Of a stretch of 64,000 nt of DNA, positions 27,405-37,327 are shown in pieces. Location: assembly GCA_964542455.1 (NCBI GenBank), contig CAZIUC010000002.1:62001-126000 (forward strand). Direction: 5' to 3'. How positions within the stretch are numbered: position 1 is the first letter of the stretch; every line of letters starts with the position of its first letter. Made by a program: the position numbers and the translations under genes. The notes under the pieces are model-generated. The model was not told the DNA's origin, did not search any database, and saw only the letters and a program-made list of their open reading frames with translations. The DNA comes from PFJX01 sp964542455. GTDB taxonomy: Bacteria; Pseudomonadota; Gammaproteobacteria; Burkholderiales; Thiobacillaceae.

Positions 27405-28358
27405 ATGCGCACCCTGCTCGCTCTGATCTTCCTGCTGTTCTCCGTCCAGGCGACGGCGGCGCCCTACCCTCCAGTATCCGTCCAGGTCCGCGCCGAACAG
27501 GTGGCCGAACACAGCTATTACATCCCCGGGTTGCCCGGCGCCGCCAGCCTGCAAAACGAGGGTTTCATGTCGAACGCCGGCTTTGTGGTCACCAAGGAAG
27601 GTGTGGTGGTGTTCGATACCCTGGGCTCACCCTCCCTGGCCTGGGAGATGCTCCAGCGCATCCGCGAAGTGACCTCGGCGCCGATCAAACGAGTCATCGT
27701 CAGCCACTATCACGCCGATCACTACTACGGCATCCAGGTGTTCAAGGATGCGGGCGCGGAAATCTGGGCACATGAAGCCGCGAAATATGTGGTCGGCTCC
27801 GAGGACTGGCGCCTGCGCCTGGAGCAGCGCAAGGATCTGCTGGGCCGCTGGATCAACGACAAGACGCAGCGTTTCCCGACACCTGACCTCTGGCTTGCCG
27901 GCGATACCGATTTCGAACTGGGTGGTCTGCATTTCCACTTACGCCATGTCGGGCCGGCGCATTCACCGGAAGACATGGTGATGTTCGTGGATGAAGATGG
28001 CGTACTGTTCGCCGGCGACCTGATCTTCAAGGGTCGAGTTCCCTTCGTCGGCGACGCCGACTCCCGGCTCTGGCTCAAGGCCCTGGATACCCTGATCGCG
28101 TTCCAGCCCAAGTTCCTCGTGCCCGGACACGGTGGCGCCTCTGACGACCCCATCGGCGACCTCACGCTGACCCGCGATTACCTCAAGTATGTGCGCGAAC
28201 AGATGGGCCGCGCGGTGGAGAACCTGCTGTCGTTCGAGGAGGCCTATGCCGGAACGGACTGGTCGATGTACGAAAAGATGCCGGCATTCCGTGAAGCGCA
28301 TCGACGCAATGCCTTCAATACCTACATCCTGATGGAACGAGAGAGCCTGATGAAATGA
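27405..28358 (+). CDS. Secreted metallo-beta-lactamase-fold hydrolase (SoxH-like)
   Basis: The 317-residue product has a signal peptide (MRTLLALIFLLFSVQATA). The MBL fold shows the zinc motif SHYHADHYYG (HxHxDH), further metal ligands in VGPAHSPED and FAGDLIFKG, and a C-terminal PGHGG. Periplasmic enzymes of this kind occur in sox clusters as SoxH and in quinoprotein systems. Nearby soxYZ makes a link to sulfur metabolism plausible but unproven. The start at 27405 follows GGAG. A TTG four codons upstream is less likely. Its 3' end overlaps the cupin gene by four bases. Confidence 0.82.
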   Translation: MRTLLALIFLLFSVQATAAPYPPVSVQVRAEQVAEHSYYIPGLPGAASLQNEGFMSNAGFVVTKEGVVVFDTLGSPSLAWEMLQRIREVTSAPIKRVIVSHYHADHYYGIQVFKDAGAEIWAHEAAKYVVGSEDWRLRLEQRKDLLGRWINDKTQRFPTPDLWLAGDTDFELGGLHFHLRHVGPAHSPEDMVMFVDEDGVLFAGDLIFKGRVPFVGDADSRLWLKALDTLIAFQPKFLVPGHGGASDDPIGDLTLTRDYLKYVREQMGRAVENLLSFEEAYAGTDWSMYEKMPAFREAHRRNAFNTYILMERESLMK

Positions 28359-28666
28359 GTGAGGTCGTTTCCAGCATCATCGTGGAACGCGGCATCGCGC
28401 CCACGCGCCGCGCGGAACTGGGTGTGGATGGCTGGCCACTCTGGAAAGATGGCATGGGCAGTCGCACGCTGACCCTTGACGCACCGGAAAAAAACTACTT
28501 TCTTGCCGGTGAAGTGATTCTGACCATGGAAGGGGGTGAACCTGTGACGGTAGGCAAAGGCGATTTGGCCATCATCCCGGCCGGCGCCTGCCACTGGGAG
28601 GTGAAAGCCGACGTGCGCCGGCATTACCGCTCGGATGCGCTATCTCCCGCTTGCTGCATCATCTGA
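28355..28666 (+). CDS. Small cupin-domain protein
   Basis: The 103-residue product is a single cupin barrel of the short type often annotated as DUF861. It has the WPLWKDGMGSRTLT start, EVILTMEGGEPVTVGKGDLAIIPAG and a final CHWEV strand. The usual metal-ligand set of large cupins is incomplete, as is normal in this subfamily. It is coupled to the MBL-fold gene by an ATGA overlap. Function is unknown. The C-terminus is Cys-rich (SPACCII). Confidence 0.75.
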   Translation: MSEVVSSIIVERGIAPTRRAELGVDGWPLWKDGMGSRTLTLDAPEKNYFLAGEVILTMEGGEPVTVGKGDLAIIPAGACHWEVKADVRRHYRSDALSPACCII

Positions 28667-28797
28667 AATGGCGCGGGCGTTTCGCCGGCTTGTTTTCCTG
28701 ATCAGAACAACGAACCGTCTGAACGCATGGTGGCCGCCGCCTGAGTTTGGGCGGCATTACATCCACGGCCGACTCCTCGCGGGTATACCGGCACACC

Positions 28798-28833
28798 TCA
28801 AAAACAAACGGGCCGGCAAAATGCCGGCCCGTT
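28798..28833 (-). terminator. Intrinsic terminator after soxZ
   Basis: Read on the minus strand, AACGGGCCGGC, loop ATTTT and GCCGGCCCGTT form an 11-bp perfect stem followed by TGTTTTTG. It lies about 20 bases after the soxZ stop. The hairpin could also end the convergent cupin transcript, although there is no T run on that side. Confidence 0.85.
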
Positions 28834-28852
28834 CAACTACAAACCACCTTTA

Positions 28853-29167
28853 TCAGCTGATGCTGGTATCCGCGGTATTGCTGTCGCCTTTGTTGTCGAC
28901 CCACTTGATTTCGACCTTGTCGCCGGCCTTGGCACCCTTGACCTTGAAGGCCAAGTAGGGGTTCTTGGAAATGCCACCACCCCACTCGGCATCAAGCACT
29001 TCTTTGCCATTCACGGTGGCGGTAACGTTGGTAATGTGGTGCGCGGGCACCATGCCACCAGTCTTTGCGTCTTTGCGCAGACCGGTTTCCATCGGGTGGT
29101 TCATCAGGCACTTGATATCGGCGGTATCGCCGGACATGGAAGCACGAATCTTCATCGGTTCAGCCAT
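28853..29167 (-). CDS. soxZ: Sulfur carrier complex protein SoxZ
   Basis: SoxZ pairs with SoxY to form the carrier that holds sulfur intermediates during thiosulfate oxidation. The 104-residue immunoglobulin-like protein has no signal peptide and is exported with SoxY. It shows KIRASMSGDTADIKCLMNHPMETG at the N-terminus and the GGGISKNPYLAFKV segment, both typical. soxY lies 48 bases upstream. No soxA, soxX, soxB or soxCD is in the window. Confidence 0.96.
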   Translation of the reverse strand: MAEPMKIRASMSGDTADIKCLMNHPMETGLRKDAKTGGMVPAHHITNVTATVNGKEVLDAEWGGGISKNPYLAFKVKGAKAGDKVEIKWVDNKGDSNTADTSIS

Positions 29168-29215
29168 TTACTATCTCCTGTTCATATTCAGTAGGTCGAT
29201 TTCGGATTCAACCGA

Positions 29216-29683
29216 TCAGCCGCCGCAGCCGCCGATGGTGACCTTGACTTCCTTGTGGGCCTTGTAGACCTTGCCGCCAGCTTTGACCACGGCAATGACG
29301 TTGGAAGTGGAACCCATCTTGATGCGGGTGGAGACGTAACCTTGAGCACCGTTGCTGAGGTTGAACACGGCAATCAGGGGCATGGTGTTCTTCTCGCCGA
29401 TGATGGCGATGGAATCGGTACCCGCGATGCTGGAGGTGATCTCGACCGGAACGACGGCGCCGTTTTCGGCGATGTCAGGCGCCTTGACGCTGATGTCGCC
29501 GGAGGCGGCAGCGGCGTTTCCGCCGATAGCGCCCATCGCACCGCCCAGATCCCTGGACTCGAAACCAGCCTTGTTCCAACCGGCAAAAGCGGCCGTCGGC
29601 GTCATCAGGCCCGCGGCGACTGCCACGCTCACGGCGCCGGCAGCGCCAGCACCTTTCAATACGTTCCTGCGCAGAATGTTCAT
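29216..29683 (-). CDS. soxY: Sulfur carrier protein SoxY
   Basis: SoxY carries the substrate covalently on a C-terminal cysteine. The start is set at 29683, nine bases after AGGAGA, giving MNILRRNVLKGAG. This is a Tat signal with twin arginine followed by a hydrophobic stretch to PTAAFA. The 155-residue product ends in the intact swinging-arm motif GGCGG. It forms an operon with soxZ. The 271-base gap upstream, before the convergently placed VWA gene end, is where its promoter should lie. Confidence 0.96.
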   Translation of the reverse strand: MNILRRNVLKGAGAAGAVSVAVAAGLMTPTAAFAGWNKAGFESRDLGGAMGAIGGNAAAASGDISVKAPDIAENGAVVPVEITSSIAGTDSIAIIGEKNTMPLIAVFNLSNGAQGYVSTRIKMGSTSNVIAVVKAGGKVYKAHKEVKVTIGGCGG

Positions 29684-29954
29684 ATGCATTTGTCTCCTAA
29701 AAGATTCACTGCAAGGTTGCACTTAACACCGTCTTGTTCGTGGGCCACCCGGATGGTGGGCTCACAGTTCGGCGGTGCACATATGCTAACGCCACTAACA
29801 CCGCAAAAGACACACACAATCGTCTGATACTTTCGAGCTACCAAACAACCGTCATACCATGCAGCGGCGCGCATCATGACACTCCCATCGCTCCCATGTC
29901 CACGGAAGAATGCGAGCAAAAACAGGACCTTCGGCTCTTGTTGGACGAATTGGT

Positions 29955-31211
29955 TCAATTGAGTTGAATCCGGATGCCGAAGGGCACGCTCGACTTGCCC
30001 TTGATCAACCAGACCACCGGGTAATGCGGTTCATGTTCCGGGAAGAGGCCTTCCGCATCGGTAAAGTAGACCAGCAGATCGGGGCTGAGATGCTCCCGCT
30101 CCACCCAGTCGAACAACGGCCGGAAGTCGGTGCCACCACCGCCGGAGACTTCTTCCGGCAGCCGCAACGACTCCCATAAAGCGAAGTGCCAGGGGCCGTT
30201 CGGGTCGAGCTTGTCGTCGCAGGCATGCAAGGTGACATCAGCGCGCACCTGGCCCTTGAGGGCATCAATTTCACCCAAAAATTCCCGCAATTCCGCTTGC
30301 TGCACCGAACCACTGGTATCCAGCGCCACGACCACCTTGACACTCTGACTATGCAGGCGCGGCATCAGGGCGGCAGCCTCGCGCCGGGAAGTACGCTGGA
30401 AACTGTAGTCATCTCGTGCCGCATTCATCATGTAACGCGCCAGCAGGGCGCGCCACGGCAGTTGTGGCGCCAGCAGGTTGTCAACCAGGCGCATCAGCGA
30501 CTGCGACAGCTTGCCGGCCTGGCGCGCGGCCTGGGCGGCTGCGGCCAGGCGACTCTTCCATTGCTCGTCGAGCTTGTCCGGATCGGCGGGCGGCGGTGGC
30601 GCGCTCCGCGGTTCATTCCCCCGCGCCGCCTCAGCGTCATCCTGTGCCTCGGAGTGGCCGGAACTACCATCTTCCTTTTTTTCTTCGGAAGGCTCGCCCC
30701 GACCTTCGCCGCTATCCTGTTCCTGAGATTTCCCCTCACCGTCCTGATCGCTGGAGTCATGGTCGAACAAATGCGTGTCCTGGGTCTCTTCCGGGGGGTC
30801 TTCATGCAGCACCGGGTAGATTTCTTCCGCCGTCAGACCTCGGTAAGCGGCACTCATCAGGGCATTGTCCGGCCCATGCATACGCTCGTCGTCCAGGATC
30901 ATGTTCACCGCGTAATCGCAGGCCACATCCCAGCGGTGCTTCTGCCGGTGGTTGCGGCGCGCGAAGTGTGACAACGCGCAGTGCATGGCCTCGTGCGCCA
31001 GCACGAACTGGGTCTGTTCCAGGGTCAGGCGATTGATGTACTCGGGGTTGTAGAAAAAGCTTTTTGCATCGGTGGCCGTGGTCTTGCACCACTTCGGGTC
31101 CGCCGCCTTCAACGGCAGGTGCATGACCAGCGAGCCGAGAAACGGTTTTTCCAGAATCAACCGGGTGCGCGCGGCGGCGAGTTTGGTTTCGAGGGCGGGA
31201 AGGTCGTTCAT
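29955..31211 (-). CDS. VWA-like putative metallopeptidase (DUF2201 type)
   Basis: The 418-residue product from the ATG at 31211 has a zinc-protease-like helix LAHEAMHCALSH (HExxH, about residue 80). A long acidic, low-complexity linker (about residues 145-220) follows. The C-terminal von Willebrand A-like domain has the MIDAS sequence ALDTSGSV and a later GGGGTDFRPLFDW. Such proteins pair with MoxR ATPases as chaperone-like modules. The ATPase gene is directly upstream. Whether it is proteolytic is unknown. Confidence 0.82.
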   Translation of the reverse strand: MNDLPALETKLAAARTRLILEKPFLGSLVMHLPLKAADPKWCKTTATDAKSFFYNPEYINRLTLEQTQFVLAHEAMHCALSHFARRNHRQKHRWDVACDYAVNMILDDERMHGPDNALMSAAYRGLTAEEIYPVLHEDPPEETQDTHLFDHDSSDQDGEGKSQEQDSGEGRGEPSEEKKEDGSSGHSEAQDDAEAARGNEPRSAPPPPADPDKLDEQWKSRLAAAAQAARQAGKLSQSLMRLVDNLLAPQLPWRALLARYMMNAARDDYSFQRTSRREAAALMPRLHSQSVKVVVALDTSGSVQQAELREFLGEIDALKGQVRADVTLHACDDKLDPNGPWHFALWESLRLPEEVSGGGGTDFRPLFDWVEREHLSPDLLVYFTDAEGLFPEHEPHYPVVWLIKGKSSVPFGIRIQLN

Positions 31212-31241
31212 TCTGTGCGCATGGTGAGTACCGAGACGTAG

Positions 31242-31267
31242 GTTGGGCAAAGCGAAACGTGCCCAAC
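31242..31267. repeat. Short dispersed palindromic element, copy 2
   Basis: The arms GTTGGGC and GCCCAAC flank AAAGCGAAACGT in the 70-base gap between the VWA and MoxR genes. It shares its layout with the elements at 6299, 36076 and 45253 and is preceded by GTAG, as is common for these palindromes. Confidence 0.55.
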
Positions 31268-31281
31268 AATCGCGCCATCAA

Positions 31282-32331
31282 TCATGTATTTGGTTTGAAG
31301 TCATAAAGCATCAACTCCGCCACGCTGTTGGCCCATTCCACGAACTCCGGCACGGCGAACAGCGGCTTGCCGATGGCGCGGTGCAGATCGGTGACCAGCA
31401 TCACGCCCATCTCACGCTGCGGGTAGCCGCGCGCATATTTGAGGATGTTGCCCAGCTTGTTTAGGTCGCCGGCCGACTCCCGCGCCCGCCGCACCAGCGC
31501 CGACGCGACGCCGTATTGCAGGTCGATGCCCTTGGGCACATCGGCCACCGTGCCGGCGAGGATGCCGTCGATGTCCGGCAGGTTTTCCATGTTGTCGATG
31601 AACGCCTTGAGTTCCACGCCGACACCCTGCCCCACGCAGGCTTGCAGGGCATCGCCGAGCAGGTCGGGACGATCGGAAAACTTGTACAGCGCGCGATGCG
31701 CGTATTCCCAGGAACGCGGACTGGGGAAGGCCACAGGGTTGTGCGCCGGGTCGAAGCTAAAAAGCAGATCGGGGCGGAAGCGGAGAAAACCGAGGATGCG
31801 TTCATCTATGCCCTTGTCCAGCGCCCAGCCGATCCAGTCATCGAGATTGGCTTCAACGTCGTAATGGGTGAAGCGGTTGGCCAGTGGCGATGGCATGGCG
31901 TAGGTGACGCCACGATCACCCTGGCGGTTGCCGGCGGCGAATATGGCCCAGCCTTCGGGAATCACGTATTCGCCCAACTTGCGATCAAGGATGAGTTGGT
32001 AGGCGGCGGCGGAAACCGTGGGCGGCGCCGCGTTGATTTCATCGAGAAACAGGATGCCGGCGGGGCCATGGCGTTGGCTATCCGGCAGCATCGACGGTAC
32101 CGACCATTCGACGTTGTCGCCATTACGGAAAGGAATTCCACGCAGGTCTGTAGGCTCCATCTGCGACAGGCGGATGTCGATCAGCGGCACCCCATGTTTG
32201 GCGGCGATGCCGGCGATGATTTGCGATTTACCGACGCCGGGCGGCCCCCAAAGCATGACGGGCGTGTGCTGACCGGCGGCACAACTTGCGAATTCGCGGT
32301 CGAGGATGGTTTCGATGTGTGAGGGACGCAT
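31282..32331 (-). CDS. MoxR-family AAA+ ATPase
   Basis: The 349-residue AAA+ protein has Walker A GPPGVGKS (near residue 30), Walker B ILFLDEINAA, sensor 1 FAAGNRQGD and an Arg-finger region with SPLANRFTHY. MoxR ATPases work with VWA proteins in maturation or stress tolerance of protein complexes. It is encoded directly upstream of a VWA/metallopeptidase gene and 12 bases downstream of a gene of unknown function, so the three form one minus-strand unit. Confidence 0.88.
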   Translation of the reverse strand: MRPSHIETILDREFASCAAGQHTPVMLWGPPGVGKSQIIAGIAAKHGVPLIDIRLSQMEPTDLRGIPFRNGDNVEWSVPSMLPDSQRHGPAGILFLDEINAAPPTVSAAAYQLILDRKLGEYVIPEGWAIFAAGNRQGDRGVTYAMPSPLANRFTHYDVEANLDDWIGWALDKGIDERILGFLRFRPDLLFSFDPAHNPVAFPSPRSWEYAHRALYKFSDRPDLLGDALQACVGQGVGVELKAFIDNMENLPDIDGILAGTVADVPKGIDLQYGVASALVRRARESAGDLNKLGNILKYARGYPQREMGVMLVTDLHRAIGKPLFAVPEFVEWANSVAELMLYDFKPNT

Positions 32332-32343
32332 GATGTAGTTAGC

Positions 32344-33216
32344 TCAATTCCAGTTTTGTTCGGGGCCGCCTGCGGCGAGCTCCAGTTTTGCCGCCACCAG
32401 TGCGGCCTGAATGCGTGGCGCATCGACCATGCTGGGCAGCAGACGATGAATGCGTGCCAGCCACTGGGGCTTTTCGCAGGCCAGAATTTCCAGGCGGGCA
32501 CGGGTTGCAACAGATATCCGAGGCCATGACAGCAGGATGGGTGCCAGCCACGCATGATAATCGGCAATAACCGAGTTTTCCAGTCGACTATTCCAGATTT
32601 CCCGTACCAATAGCTCGGGGAAAGCATCGGCAGGAAGGCGGCGCCCCCGCCATTCTTGTGGAGTACACAGGCCGGAAAGGCCGACGCCCTCCCCCGCCTG
32701 ATCACGCTGGAACCATTGCGCCGAAGGATCAGGACTCGCCGCCTGATTGACCTGGCGCGCGAGCAGGTCGCGGTGGCTCAAGTGCGGGTCCGACTCATCG
32801 TGTTCGGCCAGGGAGGGTGAATGAAAACCGGTAAACGATTGCACGAACGGCTGCCAATCACTCTCCTCTTGTTCCTTGTACTCCGCGCCTTCCCGGTCAC
32901 AGGCCAGCAAGGCCAGCGGCAGGCCTGATTCCTTGTCGAGCAGCCACAGTTCGCGAGTATCGACGATGGGAAACGGCAAGGCCGGGCGGGTTTCCAGCGC
33001 TGGCAGGATATCGCCCAGATTCTCCATGTGGCCGGCCTTCAAACCCTCTCCTTCCACCCAGATACCGGTGGGGCGCACCCAGCCATAGCCGTCATCGACA
33101 CGCAGATGCCAGGTCAGACCATCGAAGGAATGCGCGGTAACCGCGCCGGATTCGACGATCTGGACGACGCCGCGATAGGGGTTGACGCGGCGCAGCGCGA
33201 AGTAACTGGGGTACAT
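32344..33216 (-). CDS. Unknown protein linked to the MoxR/VWA pair
   Basis: The 290-residue product from the ATG at 33216 (a GTG at 33240 is an alternative) is not recognised. The N-terminal half is rich in beta strands (FALRRVNPYRGVVQIVES). The C-terminal half is helical with many Trp and Leu residues. There is no signal peptide or membrane span. Position 12 bases before moxR suggests it is a substrate, adaptor or regulator of that ATPase. Confidence 0.65.
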   Translation of the reverse strand: MYPSYFALRRVNPYRGVVQIVESGAVTAHSFDGLTWHLRVDDGYGWVRPTGIWVEGEGLKAGHMENLGDILPALETRPALPFPIVDTRELWLLDKESGLPLALLACDREGAEYKEQEESDWQPFVQSFTGFHSPSLAEHDESDPHLSHRDLLARQVNQAASPDPSAQWFQRDQAGEGVGLSGLCTPQEWRGRRLPADAFPELLVREIWNSRLENSVIADYHAWLAPILLSWPRISVATRARLEILACEKPQWLARIHRLLPSMVDAPRIQAALVAAKLELAAGGPEQNWN

Positions 33217-33426
33217 GGGAATCGAAGGATAGAGGAGCACGACAAGCGTAACGCATTGTGCCGAACTTCAGTTTGCCGCCAGCTCTGTGTGCGGATGGCA
33301 AGCCGGTTCGAGGCATGAAGCCCAACTGGCGGGAGCCGTGAACAGGGTGGCGTTCTTGCGCTTTCTTACGTCAATCCAACCCGCGCTACGTTTATCCAAC
33401 CGGGAAGGCCATCAGGCCGGCGCCAC

Positions 33427-33450
33427 AACTTGGCCAAGTTAGCCAAGTTA
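33427..33450. promoter_or_regulatory. Operator-like palindrome before the Phd/VapC pair
   Basis: The 14-bp perfect palindrome AACTTGGCCAAGTT (33427-33440) overlaps a tandem 9-bp direct repeat GCCAAGTTA (33433-33441 and 33442-33450). It lies about 40 bases before the antitoxin start. It is a good candidate for autoregulatory binding by the antitoxin-toxin complex. Confidence 0.6.
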
Positions 33451-33488
33451 ATTACACTGCTGTATTCACGCGATCCGGAAACCTCTCC

Positions 33489-33761
33489 ATGCAAGTCAAC
33501 ATGCTCGAAGCCAAAAACCAGCTCTCGCGCCTGGTGAAGGCCGCTCAAGCCGGCGAAGAAGTAATCATCGCCAACCATGGGGTACCGGCGGTGCGGCTGG
33601 TGGCGGTGGAAGGCATGGAACCGGCGCTCAGTTTGATGGCCGCACTGGCCGGTTTGCGTGCGTTGCTGAGCGAACAGGATGCAGAATTGCCGGTGCCGCC
33701 GCGCATGAACCGTGACAACAATTTTGTAACCGCGTTACAGGACGAACATGCTGCTGATTGA
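33489..33761 (+). CDS. Phd/YefM-family antitoxin
   Basis: The 90-residue product has the Phd N-terminal fold MQVNMLEAKNQLSRLVKAAQ followed by GEEVIIANHGVPAVRLV, the DNA-binding part. An acidic tail ending in NFVTALQDEHAAD probably wraps the toxin. It overlaps the PIN toxin gene by 14 bases. An operator-like palindrome lies upstream. The pair is a type II toxin-antitoxin module. Confidence 0.88.
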   Translation: MQVNMLEAKNQLSRLVKAAQAGEEVIIANHGVPAVRLVAVEGMEPALSLMAALAGLRALLSEQDAELPVPPRMNRDNNFVTALQDEHAAD

Positions 33762-34140
33762 TACCAACATCATCAGCGAACTCTGCCGCCACCAACCCGA
33801 CCCCGGCGTGCTGACCTGGGCGTCCGGCATCTCGGAATTCCGCTTTTCCGTCATTAGCCTGGAAGAAATCGCCTTCGGCCGGGACTGGCGGCCCAACGCC
33901 CACATCCAGACCTGGATTACCGACTTCTTCGCGCGCCACCCCGCGCTGCCGGTCACGTCGGATATTGCCCGGCGCGCCGGCGAACTGCGCGGTCGCTTCG
34001 CGGCGCAAGGCAGCCCGCGCAGCCAGGCCGACATGCTGATCGCCGCCACAGCCCAAGTTCATGGCCTCACCCTGGTTACCCGCAATAGCCGCGACTTCGA
34101 TGGTTGCGGCCTGCCCCTGCTCAACCCCTTTTCCCTATAA
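33748..34140 (+). CDS. vapC: PIN-domain ribonuclease toxin (VapC family)
   Basis: VapC toxins are Mg-dependent RNases that cut tRNA or rRNA. The 130-residue product has the first PIN acidic residues in LLIDTNIISEL (Asp5), a Glu in ISLEEIAFG, an Asp in SQADMLIAATA and the closing TRNSRDF. All four acidic sites appear present, so it should be active. It is translated from an ATG inside the antitoxin gene. Confidence 0.9.
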   Translation: MLLIDTNIISELCRHQPDPGVLTWASGISEFRFSVISLEEIAFGRDWRPNAHIQTWITDFFARHPALPVTSDIARRAGELRGRFAAQGSPRSQADMLIAATAQVHGLTLVTRNSRDFDGCGLPLLNPFSL

Positions 34141-34151
34141 GCGAAAGAGAA

Positions 34152-35816
<1,665 letters not shown>

Positions 35817-36180
35817 TTCGGTTCTCTGCCCCTATGAAATACACATTCGCATACTCACAATGACGCTGATCAACGACACGCAGCGAAGGGTGATTGAAGG
35901 TGAGCATATCGAGGCGGATTTGCGCGGCGTGCTTCGTGAGGAGTTGGCGCAACGTTTTGATTGAACCCGCTTTGTACCGAATCATTGGCAACGCAAATTC
36001 CAGGAAGCCCGCGTTGCTGGACTAACCAAGGTTAGTTCATTGGAATGAACCGCACCATGCAATGTGACCCTACTTGATGCGGTTCGCTGCGCTCACCACA
36101 TCCTACGATCCACGATCAATTCGATTTACGTAGACTGGCTACTACTATGCCTGTCGACTGGAATCTGCCTTGATCTCCCC
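35817..36180. other. Gene-poor gap between ettA and the DUF2914 gene
   Basis: This 364-base stretch is less GC-rich than its neighbours. It holds a 34-codon plus-strand ORF (35860-35964) that begins MTLINDTQRRVIEG and reads like a piece of a protein. It has no clear ribosome binding site and could be a decayed gene. The dispersed palindrome at 36076-36102 lies in it. No RNA gene or terminator was recognised. Confidence 0.5.
36076..36102. repeat. Short dispersed palindromic element, copy 3
   Basis: The arms GATGCGGT and ACCACATC (one mismatch) flank TCGCTGCGCTC, followed by CTACG. The element makes an artificial in-frame N-terminal extension for the downstream membrane protein, which is why a later start is preferred there. 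Confidence 0.6.
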
Positions 36181-37263
36181 GTGACTCCCTCTCTGGTACC
36201 TAGGCTGGATTTTTCACTCCACGGACTGCGTCGCGTCCTGCCGGCCATTGCCTTTCTCGGCGGGTTCATCTGGGATGCGGTGACCCTGGGCCGTTCGGTC
36301 ACGCCGATGGATTTGTGGCTGTTGAGCGCTTATCTGGCCGGGGCTGCGGGCATTCTCTGGTATTTGGGCCATCGGCAAGCGACGCCCGCCACATCAGAAG
36401 TCGAAACCGCCAGGCCCTGGTGGTGGGGATCCGGCCCTTATCTGTTGCTGCAATTCTTTTTCGGCGGGCTGTTCTCCGCCTTGTTCATCTTTTACTTCAA
36501 GAGTTCCAGCCATCTGCTTGCCACGCTTTGGGTGTTCGGCCTGGGCGGGCTGCTGGTGGCGAACGAGTTCCTGGAGGATCGTTATCGCCGATTCACGCTG
36601 ACCTGGGCGTTGTTCGGCCTGTGCGCGATGCTCTTGCTGAATTTCGTGATCCCGCATGTGGTCGGCGGCATTTCGCCCTGGTGGTTTCTGCTCAGCACTT
36701 TGGCCGGGGCGGGGTTGGCCCACTGGTTGCGCTTCAAGACGCCGGGCCGGCCGGGCCGAATCAAGCCGATGTGGGGCATTGCCGCCGGCCTGCTGCTGGC
36801 CTATGCCCTCGATGTCATCCCGCCTGTGCCACTGGTGATCCAGGACATCGCGGTGGGACACGATCTGGCCAAACAGGACGGTATCTACCATCTGCGCCAG
36901 GAGAAAACACCCTGGTGGGTGTTCTGGCGTCGGGTATCGAACGAACTGCATCTGCGCTCGGGCGAGCGCCTCTATTGTGTCTCCTCGGTTTTCGCGCCGA
37001 GTGGGCTGGATACCCGGCTGTATCACCGCTGGCAGTATTACGACCCGATTCACGGCTGGGAAACGCGGCCGCGCATCGGCTTCGCATTGGTCGGCGGCCG
37101 CGCGGGCGGCTATCGCGGTTACACCTGGAAGCAGAACCTGGCGCCGGGCGAATGGAAGATCGTGGTGGAGACGGAATATGGCCGTACCGTGGCGGTGCAT
37201 CGCTTCGAAATATCGGCCGACCCGCTTGAGAGCGACATGAAGCTGCTGGACAAGCGCTTCTGA
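36181..37263 (+). CDS. Multi-span membrane protein with C-terminal DUF2914 domain
   Basis: The 360-residue product from the GTG at 36181 has about seven hydrophobic segments in its first 220 residues. A soluble domain ending in LYCVSSVFAPSGLDTRLYH and GYRGYTWKQNLAPGEWKIVVE follows, which matches DUF2914. The open frame reaches 36064, but the added 39 residues run through a dispersed palindrome and look non-coding. Function is unknown. The DUF2914 domain is probably periplasmic. Confidence 0.72.
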   Translation: MTPSLVPRLDFSLHGLRRVLPAIAFLGGFIWDAVTLGRSVTPMDLWLLSAYLAGAAGILWYLGHRQATPATSEVETARPWWWGSGPYLLLQFFFGGLFSALFIFYFKSSSHLLATLWVFGLGGLLVANEFLEDRYRRFTLTWALFGLCAMLLLNFVIPHVVGGISPWWFLLSTLAGAGLAHWLRFKTPGRPGRIKPMWGIAAGLLLAYALDVIPPVPLVIQDIAVGHDLAKQDGIYHLRQEKTPWWVFWRRVSNELHLRSGERLYCVSSVFAPSGLDTRLYHRWQYYDPIHGWETRPRIGFALVGGRAGGYRGYTWKQNLAPGEWKIVVETEYGRTVAVHRFEISADPLESDMKLLDKRF

Positions 37264-37327
37264 CCACTTAAGGCCGCGCCCAGCCGCTCCAGGCGATAAT
37301 CCGTCTTCTTTGCTCAGCCCATTCACC

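Noticed and set aside
36064..36180. N-terminal extension of the DUF2914 membrane protein
   Set aside because: The first codons run through a dispersed palindrome and show no protein-like features, so the GTG at 36181 is preferred.
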